Positions 28,025 to 34,924 of a stretch of 64,000 nt of DNA are shown here, piece by piece; positions within the stretch are counted from its first letter, which is position 1, and the number at the start of each line of letters is the position of its first letter. Below the pieces are notes generated by a model. That model was not told the origin of the DNA. It searched no databases and saw only the letters and a program-made list of their open reading frames with translations. The position numbers and the translations under genes were made by a program. Where the stretch lies: positions 45,551 through 109,550 of the forward strand of contig JAWKIW010000019.1 in NCBI GenBank assembly GCA_041394145.1. The letters run 5' to 3'. The DNA is from JAWKIW01 sp041394145 (GTDB lineage Bacteria > Actinomycetota > Acidimicrobiia > Acidimicrobiales > Acidimicrobilacustridaceae).

Positions 28025-29323
28025 ATGCAGGAATCCCGCTACAACGTCTGGGTCGAGGACGGCGGTCGGACCTTCCTCTTCAACAGCCTCAGCGGCGCCC
28101 TGCTGGAGGTTCCCCGCGGGACGCGGGCGTCGCTGGCCCGGGTGCTCTCGGACTCCTCGGCGACGGGGTGCTCGCCGGCGCTGCTCGAGCGCATGGCCTA
28201 CGGCCGCATGCTCGTGCCCGACGACGCCGACGAGCTGGCGGTGCTCGCTGGTCGGTACCGGGCCAGCCGGGACGACACCGGCCACTTCGCCTACACCCTG
28301 GTGACGAGCCTCGGCTGCAACTTCGACTGCGGCTACTGCTTCGAGGACAAGCGCCCCTCGATCATGTCGGCGGCGGTCCAGGACGCCGTGGTCGCCGTGC
28401 TCGAGGAGCGGCTGCCGGCGCTGCGCACCATGTCGGTCACGTGGTTCGGCGGCGAGCCCCTGATCGGCAAGCGGGCCCTGCTGGCCCTGTCGGATCGCTT
28501 CATCGCGGCCTGCGACGCCTTCGACGTCCACTACGACGCCATGATCGTCACCAACGGCTCGCTGCTCGACGAAGCGACGTGTGCGGCGTTGCGGGACCGG
28601 CGCGTGACCACGGCACAGGTGACCCTGGACGGTCCCCCCGCGACCCACGACCGGATGCGGCCCGTCGCCGGGGGACGGCCCTCGTTCGAGCGGATCGTGG
28701 CCAACCTGCGCCACGCGGTGGAGCACCTCGACGTGATGGTGCGGATGAACGTCGACGCCGACAACGCCGGCCTCGGCGAGGAGCTGCTCGACCACCTCGA
28801 CGCCGCCGGCCTCACCGGGCGGCTCGGCGTGTACGTCGGCCAGATCGTGGGCGTCGACGACGGCGCCGGCGCCCCGTCGAGCACCTACGGCACCCGCTGC
28901 CTCACCGGCGCCGAGTTCGCCGACACCGAGCTGGGCTTCGCCGACGCCGCCGCCGACCGGTCCTACGGTGCGCTTCGGCTGCCCCAGCCGATCGGTGCCC
29001 CGTGCACGGCGGTGCGCCGCAACGAGTACGTGGTCGGCAGCGAGGGCGAGCTGTACAAGTGCTGGGACTCGGTGGGGAACCCCCGAGAGGTGGTCGGCTC
29101 GATCTTCGACGAGGCGGCGGCCGCGGCGCATCCCCGGCAGCGACGCTGGCTCGGCTACGACCCCTTCACCGACGACGAGTGCACGAGCTGTGTTGCCCTG
29201 CCGGTGTGCATGGGGGGCTGTGCCCACCACGGCCTCGACCTCGTGCAGCGGGCGAACCGGTGCGGCACGACCCGCCACACCCTGGTCGACCAGGTGCGCT
29301 CGTTCGCCCGCACCGCGTCCTGA
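28025..29323 (+). CDS. Radical SAM/SPASM peptide maturase 1
   Basis: 432 residues. N-terminal domain (1-85, ESRYNVWVE..FLFNSLSGALLEVP) is the substrate-side domain common to SPASM peptide maturases. The radical SAM cluster is C98-x3-C102-x2-C105 (CNFDCGYC), with the SAM-binding FGGEPL and LDGPPATHDRMR. The C-terminal SPASM region (about 325-415) has cysteines in GAPCTAV, LYKCWD, DECTSCVALPVCMGGCAHH and NRCGTT, enough for two auxiliary 4Fe-4S clusters. Such enzymes form thioether or C-C bonds on Cys-rich peptides; peptides 1 and 2 directly upstream are the obvious substrates. About 60% identical by eye to the second maturase at 34921. Confidence 0.9.
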   Translation: MQESRYNVWVEDGGRTFLFNSLSGALLEVPRGTRASLARVLSDSSATGCSPALLERMAYGRMLVPDDADELAVLAGRYRASRDDTGHFAYTLVTSLGCNFDCGYCFEDKRPSIMSAAVQDAVVAVLEERLPALRTMSVTWFGGEPLIGKRALLALSDRFIAACDAFDVHYDAMIVTNGSLLDEATCAALRDRRVTTAQVTLDGPPATHDRMRPVAGGRPSFERIVANLRHAVEHLDVMVRMNVDADNAGLGEELLDHLDAAGLTGRLGVYVGQIVGVDDGAGAPSSTYGTRCLTGAEFADTELGFADAAADRSYGALRLPQPIGAPCTAVRRNEYVVGSEGELYKCWDSVGNPREVVGSIFDEAAAAAHPRQRRWLGYDPFTDDECTSCVALPVCMGGCAHHGLDLVQRANRCGTTRHTLVDQVRSFARTAS

Positions 29324-29326
29324 CCA

Positions 29327-30004
29327 TCACGAGCCCACCGATCGGCCGGCGTCGCCGGCGCCCCCGGCGTCGTCCGGCCGGCCTCGACAGGCAGCCGTGG
29401 ATCCCACCTGCCGTCGGTGGCGAGCCGCAGGCGGTCGCCGAGGGCACTTCCGGTCCCGAGGTGCACGGCGTCGGCCGGGCAGTGCTGCACGACCCACGCC
29501 CGCCGGGCGTGCGTGGTGTCGTTGGGGCCGCTGCGGTGGTGGGTCAGCGACGAGAAGGCCACGACGCTGCCCTTGGTGAGCGGGACGGGGACGCCCTCGT
29601 CTCCGTCGTCGCGCAGCCGCTGGATGGCCCCGGCCGGCACGTGGGGCGCCGGGCCCCCGTCGTGGCTCCGGGGTCGCAGCCACAGGCACCCGTTGGCCGG
29701 GGTGATCTCGTCGAGGGCGACGAAGCAGGTCAGGAACGCGGGCTGCAGCGGCGTAGGCGTGGTCCTGGTGCCACGGCACGACGTCGTCGACGCCTGGCTG
29801 CTTGGTGACGACCTGCTCCCGGAAGAAGCGCACGTCGGGTCCCACCGCCGCCAGCACGAGGTCCGCCCACCGGACGTCGATGATCCACGCGAGGAGGTCG
29901 GGGGGCACGTCGGGCCAGCGGCGTCGCTCGCCGGCGGCGACGATGGCGTCGCACTCGGCCGGGGTGAACAGCGCATCGGCGACCACCCAGCCGTCGTCGC
30001 TCAC
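29327..30004 (-). CDS. Phytanoyl-CoA dioxygenase-like (PhyH) Fe(II)/2-oxoglutarate oxygenase, frameshifted
   Basis: Starts at a GTG overlapping the ferritin-like stop codon (GTGA): VSDDGWVVADALFTPAECDAIV. The iron-binding HxD lies in VVPWHQDHAY. After a frame change near 29755 the protein goes on as PAFLTCFVALDEITPANGCLWL, and the distal His region is LTHHRSGPN with RRAWVVQH. The 3' end is uncertain: the frame carrying the second half would run antisense into the radical SAM gene, while the first frame stops at 29327, so a second indel near the end is likely. Last gene of the minus-strand peptide operon; could hydroxylate the peptide at 31422. Confidence 0.72.
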   Translation of the reverse strand: MSDDGWVVADALFTPAECDAIVAAGERRRWPDVPPDLLAWIIDVRWADLVLAAVGPDVRFFREQVVTKQPGVDDVVPWHQDHAYAAAARVPDLLRRPRRDHPGQRVPVAATPEPRRGPGAPRAGRGHPAAARRRRRGRPRPAHQGQRRGLLVADPPPQRPQRHHARPAGVGRAALPGRRRAPRDRKCPRRPPAARHRRQVGSTAACRGRPDDAGGAGDAGRSVGS

Positions 30005-31425
30005 CCCGGCGCCGGGTCGAGCGCCGGGTGCCGGCGCGGGTTGTAGCCCCAGCGCTCGACCTGCTCGCACTCCTCGTCGGTGAACGAGGCCCGGCGCCGC
30101 AGGTCGACCTCGGTGCGGGACGTGAACGGCATGTCGTCGGGGTCGCGCCCCTCGAGGATCTCGATCTCGCGGGCCGCCCGCTCGGGGTCGGCCTGCAGGT
30201 ACGCCGCCCGCACCGCGTACTGGCGGCCGAAGAAGCGGCCGTGGACGCGCTCGCGCTCGAGCATGGGGTGCAGGCCGTGCTGCTCGCACAGCTGGCGGGT
30301 GAGGCGCAGGCCGTTCTCGGTGTGGAACAGCTCGTCGGTGGAGATGTAGTCGAGGAAGCGGGCGATGTCGCTCTGGCCGAGCCAGTCACGGCTGGCGATC
30401 TCGACGGGCAGCTTGTCGATGGCCAGCGCCTCGAGGACCGTGCACAGGATGAGCAGCCGCCACACCAGCTCGTGGGCGCTGCCCGGCTCGCACTCGGGGA
30501 ACTCGTAGGCGAACTCGTAGTTGGCGCCGTGCTGCAACAGCTCGCCTTCGTCGTAGCCCCGCTCGACGAGCAGCCGGCGGAAGATGGCGGCGTGGCGCTC
30601 CTCGTCGGCGATGTGGCGGGCCAGGGCGAGGTGCGACGACCACGGCAGCTCGGGGTGCTCGTACGAGCAGCGGCACAGCAGCTCCAGCGCCGACAGCTCC
30701 GCCATGACGTTGTCGTTGAGCTCGCCGGCGATGTCGTCGTGCTCGAGGCGCGACATCGACCGCAGGTGGGCCCGGGCGCCGGCCTCGGGACGGGGCCGGC
30801 CCGACGGACGGGCGGGCACCGGCACCCGGTCGACGGGCCCCCAGAGCGCCTCGTCGAGCGCCACGGCACTCGCCCGGTCCCCCGAGGCCGTGGACCAGCT
30901 GCGCCCGAGCGCGGCCAGGACCTCGTCGCCGCTCGGCGACGGTCCGGCGCCGGGCCCGGCCCCGCTCATCGACCGCTCGAGGGCGTCGATCGCCGATCGC
31001 ACCACGGTCAGCAGGCGGGCGTCGTACAACGGGTCGAGCCGGGTCGACAGGGCGCGGTGGCGCGCCAGGAGGAAGCGGTGGGCGCCGCCGATCACCCCGT
31101 CGACCACCACGTCGGGGGCGGCCGCCACGTCGAGCCGCCGCAGCGGCACCACCACGGCCGGATCGACGGTCAGCGCCTCGTCGTCGCGCTCGAGCAGGGT
31201 CAGCGCCTGCTGGCGCAGGCCCACGGCACGGACCATGCCGTCCTCGATCGTGGCCGCCAGCGCCAGCTTGTCGTCGAGCTCGGGGACCTTGGGCACCCAG
31301 CCCATGGCGACGTGCACGGCGGCCCGCTCGACGGCCGCCAGATCGAGCAGCTCGTCGACCAGGCCGGGGGTCGACCAGCGCCCGCCGGGCCGAGCGGCCC
31401 GGTCGGGCGCCACGGCCTCGGTCAC
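30001..31425 (-). CDS. Protein with two ferritin-like (DUF455-type) regions
   Basis: 474 residues. The C-terminal half (about 230-400) has a clear four-helix diiron pattern: NVMAELSALELLCRCSYEHPE, LALARHIADEERHAAIFRRLL, LCTVLEALAIDKLPVE and STDELFHTENGLRL, providing Glu, Glu-x2-His, Glu and Glu-x2-His ligands as in DUF455/MiaE-like proteins. The N-terminal half (AAVERAAVHVAMGWVPKVP, LAATIEDGMVRAVGLRQQA) looks like a degenerate second copy. Starts at a GTG overlapping the peptide stop (GTGA) and ends overlapping the dioxygenase start. A diiron oxidase acting on the neighbouring peptide is a reasonable but unproven reading. Confidence 0.75.
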   Translation of the reverse strand: MTEAVAPDRAARPGGRWSTPGLVDELLDLAAVERAAVHVAMGWVPKVPELDDKLALAATIEDGMVRAVGLRQQALTLLERDDEALTVDPAVVVPLRRLDVAAAPDVVVDGVIGGAHRFLLARHRALSTRLDPLYDARLLTVVRSAIDALERSMSGAGPGAGPSPSGDEVLAALGRSWSTASGDRASAVALDEALWGPVDRVPVPARPSGRPRPEAGARAHLRSMSRLEHDDIAGELNDNVMAELSALELLCRCSYEHPELPWSSHLALARHIADEERHAAIFRRLLVERGYDEGELLQHGANYEFAYEFPECEPGSAHELVWRLLILCTVLEALAIDKLPVEIASRDWLGQSDIARFLDYISTDELFHTENGLRLTRQLCEQHGLHPMLERERVHGRFFGRQYAVRAAYLQADPERAAREIEILEGRDPDDMPFTSRTEVDLRRRASFTDEECEQVERWGYNPRRHPALDPAPG

Positions 31426-31787
31426 TGGACGCTGCCACCCAGGTTCGGCACGGCGGGGTGCCCCCACGGGCAGCAGCCGGCACCCGAGGCGAACCCCGGG
31501 CCCTTCAAGCTGCCGGTCGGCAGCCCCGAGGCGTGGTTCAACGACACGCCGAGCGACGACGCGACGCCCGGCGACAGCAGCGGCCCCTTCGACAGGTAGC
31601 CCATGACCGGGCCCCGGCCGATGGCGAAGCCGCTCACCTCGGCGGTCGCCTCTTCGACGACGACGGCCCGCTCCTCGTCGTCGAGGTCCCAGGCGTCGAG
31701 GACCCCGGGATCGTCGGCGACCAGCTCGCGGTACCGGTCGTCGTCGAGCATCTTCGTGTAGATGATCGCCACTGCGTCCTTGCTCAT
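31422..31787 (-). CDS. Leader-type RiPP precursor candidate (Nif11/LigA-like N terminus)
   Basis: 121 residues from MSKDAVAIIYTKMLDDDRYRELV, with GAGGGGGT before the ATG. Residues 1-50 (..DDPGVLDAWDLDDEERAVVVEEA) resemble the helical Nif11/LigA-like leaders that start MSxxAVxxxxxxxLxDxxFRELL..DPxxALxxxDLTxEE. The rest is Gly/Ser/Pro/Leu-rich and unstructured (GRGPVMGYLSKGPLLSPG.., ending GAGCCPWGHPAVPNLGGSVQ) with one Cys-Cys pair and no Glu or Asp. It sits between a subtilisin-like protease and two candidate oxygenases, all overlapping or close. That context supports a modified, proteolytically released peptide. Confidence 0.62.
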   Translation of the reverse strand: MSKDAVAIIYTKMLDDDRYRELVADDPGVLDAWDLDDEERAVVVEEATAEVSGFAIGRGPVMGYLSKGPLLSPGVASSLGVSLNHASGLPTGSLKGPGFASGAGCCPWGHPAVPNLGGSVQ

Positions 31788-31859
31788 CCTGACCCCCTCG
31801 TCGGGCGCGACCGAGACCCTCGCCACGGCCGGGTACTAGACGGTCGAGGGGCGCCTGCG

Positions 31860-32867
31860 TTACAGGCCGGGCTCGTCCCCCGCGGCGGGCGTCGCCGGGC
31901 CCGCCGCGTGGTGGGCCGGGGAGGCGAAGGCGTGCAGCGCCGAGGTCGCCCGGCTGCTCACCGTCGCCCGGCCGGCCGCCTGGAGCGCACCGGTGAGCCG
32001 CCCGGCGGGCGTCGCCGCCGCACGCACGTTGGAGGCCGTCGCCCACAGGGCGGTCTTCAGCTGGAACGGGCGAAGGTCGGGGTGCTTGGAGCGGATCAAC
32101 GTCGCGACGCCGGCCAGGGACGGCGCCGCGTACGAGTTCCCGGTGCCGACCTGGCGGCCGCCGCCGCGCCAGCTCACCTCCACGTCGACCCCCGGGGCGA
32201 GGAACTCGGTCGGCGGCTCGGGGTTGTAGTGGAAGTGGAACGGGTCCTTCGACAGGTTGCACGCCACGCTGGTCACCGACGCGTACAGCGACGGGAAGCT
32301 CGGCCGCATGATGTTGTTGGCCGCGGTGACGAGGAACGAGCCCCCGAAGTAGGCCCGGTCGCACAGCTCGTAGAACGGCAGGGCCCAGTCGCGGCGCGTC
32401 GTGCCGAGCGACAGGTTGATCACGTCGAAGCCCTGGTCGACCGCCCACGCGAGGCCCGTCAGGAAGACGGCGGCCTTGCCCTGGAGGCCCTCCCCCAGGA
32501 CCCGGACGCTGGTGATGCGGGCCTCGGGCGCGAGGCGGTGGATGATGCCGGCACAGGCGGTGCCGTGGCCGAACAGGTCCTCGTGCGGTCCCGGCGAGAC
32601 GGTGGGCTCACCGTCCTCGAGGCCGACCACGATGCCGCCGTCGACGTCGACGCAGCCCTCCAGGTCGGGGTGGTCGGCGTCGATCCCGCTGTCGATGATG
32701 GCGACCCGCACCCCCCGCCCGGTCGCGCCACCCCACGCCCACGCCGGCGTGAGGTCGTCGAGCGAGACGACCCCGTCGGGCAGCCGCAGCTCCACCGATT
32801 CCCGGCTCCACGCCGGCCGCAGCGCCGGCTCCGGACGCTCTGCCCCCGAGGGCGTGTCGTCACCCAC
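31860..32867 (-). CDS. Subtilisin-like serine protease (S8)
   Basis: 335 residues from VGDDTPSGAERPEPALRPAW. Catalytic triad: Asp in VAIIDSGID, His in LFGHGTACAG, Ser in GTGNSYAAPSLAG; oxyanion Asn in VTAANN. No signal peptide or pro-domain is apparent, so it probably acts in the cytoplasm, as maturation proteases in RiPP clusters do. The GTG at 32867 overlaps the end of the GAF gene by 8 bp. It lies 72 bp before the peptide gene and is the likely leader protease of this operon. Confidence 0.88.
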   Translation of the reverse strand: MGDDTPSGAERPEPALRPAWSRESVELRLPDGVVSLDDLTPAWAWGGATGRGVRVAIIDSGIDADHPDLEGCVDVDGGIVVGLEDGEPTVSPGPHEDLFGHGTACAGIIHRLAPEARITSVRVLGEGLQGKAAVFLTGLAWAVDQGFDVINLSLGTTRRDWALPFYELCDRAYFGGSFLVTAANNIMRPSFPSLYASVTSVACNLSKDPFHFHYNPEPPTEFLAPGVDVEVSWRGGGRQVGTGNSYAAPSLAGVATLIRSKHPDLRPFQLKTALWATASNVRAAATPAGRLTGALQAAGRATVSSRATSALHAFASPAHHAAGPATPAAGDEPGL

Positions 32868-33399
32868 GGGACAAGATGGCCTCGATGGCCCGGGCCACGG
32901 CCCCGTAGGCGACCGGGTCGGCGTCGGCCAGCCCACGCAGCTCGGCGGCGAGCTGGTCGGGGGTGGGGACGGGGCTCGCCCCGGTCCCGCTGGCCACGGC
33001 GGCACCGGCGATGCCGGCCAGCACCGTCGCCAGCTCGACGTCGTCGAAGGTGAACGACCCCCCGCCGGCCTTGTCGACCAGCTCGAGCACGGCGACGACG
33101 CCGTCGTCGTGCACGCAGGGCACGCACAGCACCGACACCGGCTGGAGGCCCAGCACGGCCGGGACCCCGGCGGAGGCGGCCGGATCGCCCGGGCGGGGGA
33201 CCATCGCCACCGGCTGGCCCGACGCCACCACGTAGCCGGCGGTGCTGCCCTCGGCCGGCACCACCTGACCGACCAGCCCGGCGGCGTCGGTGGCGGCGGC
33301 CACCTCGAGCCCCGCGCTCGTCGGCACCAGGATCCACCCGTGCGCGGCGGCGGTCACCCCACCGGCGGATGCGACAACGGACTGCAGGACCTCGTTCAT
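32860..33399 (-). CDS. GAF-domain protein
   Basis: 179 residues. MNEVLQSVVASAGGVTAAAHGWILVPTSAGLEVAAATD begins a single GAF fold, with VPAEGSTAGYVVASGQPVAM and VLCVPCVHDDGVVAVLELVDK typical of its core sheet. A ~40-residue helical tail follows. No kinase, cyclase or DNA-binding output domain is attached. First gene of the five-gene minus-strand operon. It may sense a small molecule or act as a scaffold; nothing in the sequence decides. Confidence 0.8.
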   Translation of the reverse strand: MNEVLQSVVASAGGVTAAAHGWILVPTSAGLEVAAATDAAGLVGQVVPAEGSTAGYVVASGQPVAMVPRPGDPAASAGVPAVLGLQPVSVLCVPCVHDDGVVAVLELVDKAGGGSFTFDDVELATVLAGIAGAAVASGTGASPVPTPDQLAAELRGLADADPVAYGAVARAIEAILSRG

Positions 33400-33648
33400 C
33401 GGCTCACGACCTGCATCCTCTCGCCGTCCGTCGACCACCGGCCGGAGGCAGCTGCGGCGCCCCACCACCTCGCCACCGACGGACACCGGTCGTCCCGGCG
33501 GCGGTGCGTGCTCCGGCGCCGCCGACCGAGGACGGTCGACCGCCCACGGCCGAGCGAGATCGTACGCCGCGACCGGTGCTGCCGCCCGCCGCCGGCACCC
33601 GTCGCCGCGACGACGACACCGCCCGAGCGCGCCCGCCGATCGCGGGCC

Positions 33649-33654
33649 TACCAT
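33649..33654 (+). promoter_or_regulatory. -10 element TACCAT, leaderless promoter of the ECF sigma gene
   Basis: TACCAT-N7-GTG(33662). The 262 bp between the GAF and sigma genes show no other clear feature. Confidence 0.55.
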
Positions 33655-33661
33655 CGCAGGC

Positions 33662-34363
33662 GTGCAGCGTCGGGGACCGGATCCTCGAACTGACGCGCAG
33701 CTCGTCGCCGCCGTCCGTGCCGGCGACCTGCCTGCCTACGCCGAGCTCTACCGTGCCCACGCGGGGGCCGTGCGCACGGTGGCGTTCGCCCACATCGGCG
33801 ACGCCGAGGTGGTGGCCGACATCGTGCAGGACAGCTTCGCCCGGGCGCTGCAGCAGCTCGCCGTGCTGCGCGACGCCGCCCGGTTCCGCCCGTGGCTGCT
33901 CGCCATCGCCCGTCACGTCGCCGTCGACCGGGTGCGGGCCGCGAGCCGCCTCGTCCCCCTCGACGACGACCGGGCCGACGCCCTCGCCTCGTCCGAGGCG
34001 ATGCCCGACACGGTCGCCGTGCGCGAGGACCTGGCTCGGCGGGTGTCGAGCGGCGTCGTGGCCCTCTCCGAGCGCGACGCCACCGCCGTCGCCCTGGTCA
34101 CCCAGCACGAGTGCACGGCCGAGGAGGTCGGCACCGCTCTGGGCGTCACGCCCGGCACCGCCAAGGTGATCGTGCACCGCGCCAGGCGGCGGCTGCGCAA
34201 CGCCATGATCGTCGCGCTGCTGGCCGAGCAGCCCTGGCTCGGCTGCGACGAGTTCGTGTCCCTCTCCGGGTCCGACCCGGAGGCGTCGAGCCGGCACCTG
34301 CTCGGCTGCGGCACCTGCATCAGCTCGGCCCGCGTCGAGCTGCTGGCCGGCGGCCTGACCTGA
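33662..34363 (+). CDS. ECF-type RNA polymerase sigma factor with fused zinc-binding tail
   Basis: 233 residues. Region 2 (LVAAVRAGDLPAYAELYRAHAGAVRTVAFAHIGDAEVVADIVQDSF..RPWLLAIARHVAVDRVRA) and region 4 (LSERDATAVALVTQHECTAEEVGTALGVTPGTAKVIVHRARRRLR) are both present. The last ~45 residues (GCDEFVSLSGSDPEASSRHLLGCGTC) resemble the start of a zinc anti-sigma domain, with H-x3-C-x2-C. A separate anti-sigma gene is not adjacent. It stands between the two peptide modules and may direct transcription of the locus, perhaps with built-in redox or zinc control. Confidence 0.88.
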   Translation: MQRRGPDPRTDAQLVAAVRAGDLPAYAELYRAHAGAVRTVAFAHIGDAEVVADIVQDSFARALQQLAVLRDAARFRPWLLAIARHVAVDRVRAASRLVPLDDDRADALASSEAMPDTVAVREDLARRVSSGVVALSERDATAVALVTQHECTAEEVGTALGVTPGTAKVIVHRARRRLRNAMIVALLAEQPWLGCDEFVSLSGSDPEASSRHLLGCGTCISSARVELLAGGLT

Positions 34364-34591
34364 GCCACGAACCTGCACCGAGGCGACGATGCCCGGCGAT
34401 GCCGCCCTCCGTCCGCTCCGCGGCTGTCCCGCCCGCTCGGCGGGAGTGCCGTTGGAGGCCGCGTCGTGCCGACGGGTCCGGCGCTCGTCGACGGGGAGCT
34501 CCGCCGCCGACATCGACACCGACACGGCAGTACTGTTGGCGGATCGACCGCGTGGCGAGCCATGTCGGTGACCACCAAGGGGGGTCCGACC

Positions 34592-34924
34592 ATGCCCGAG
34601 GACGAGGACCAGGTCGACCGGAGCGAGTGGCTGGTCCCGCCGTCGGCCGACGAGATCCGGCTGTTCGTCGAGCTGGGCGAGAACGTCGACCTGACGCCGG
34701 AGCAGACCGAGGCGCTCGAGCAGCTCGTCGAGGCCCTCGAGCAGCCGGCGGTCTCGGGGTTCGCGATGGGCGGCACGCCACGGCTCAACGTGGGCCTGCT
34801 GGGCGGGATGGGCCTCAGCTCGATGCTGGCCGACAGCGGGTGCGAGAAGTTCACGTGCAACAAGCACCAGTGCGGCCACATCTTCTCGTGTGACACCTAC
34901 GCGTCGTCCTTCCGCCGCGCGTGA
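34592..34924 (+). CDS. Cys-rich RiPP precursor-like peptide 3
   Basis: 110 residues. Leader with SEWLVPPSADEIRLFVELG and LTPEQTEALEQLVEAL, clearly related to peptides 1 and 2, followed by a Gly/Leu/Met-rich spacer and a core with four cysteines at 84, 89, 94 and 100 (spacing x4, x4, x5), including CEKFTC. AAGGGGGG stands before the ATG at 34592; a second ATG at 34562 is possible but less well placed. The stop overlaps the radical SAM start (GTGA), so enzyme and substrate are coupled. The 228 bp upstream contain a TACTGT hexamer near 34530 but no clear promoter. Confidence 0.75.
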   Translation: MPEDEDQVDRSEWLVPPSADEIRLFVELGENVDLTPEQTEALEQLVEALEQPAVSGFAMGGTPRLNVGLLGGMGLSSMLADSGCEKFTCNKHQCGHIFSCDTYASSFRRA

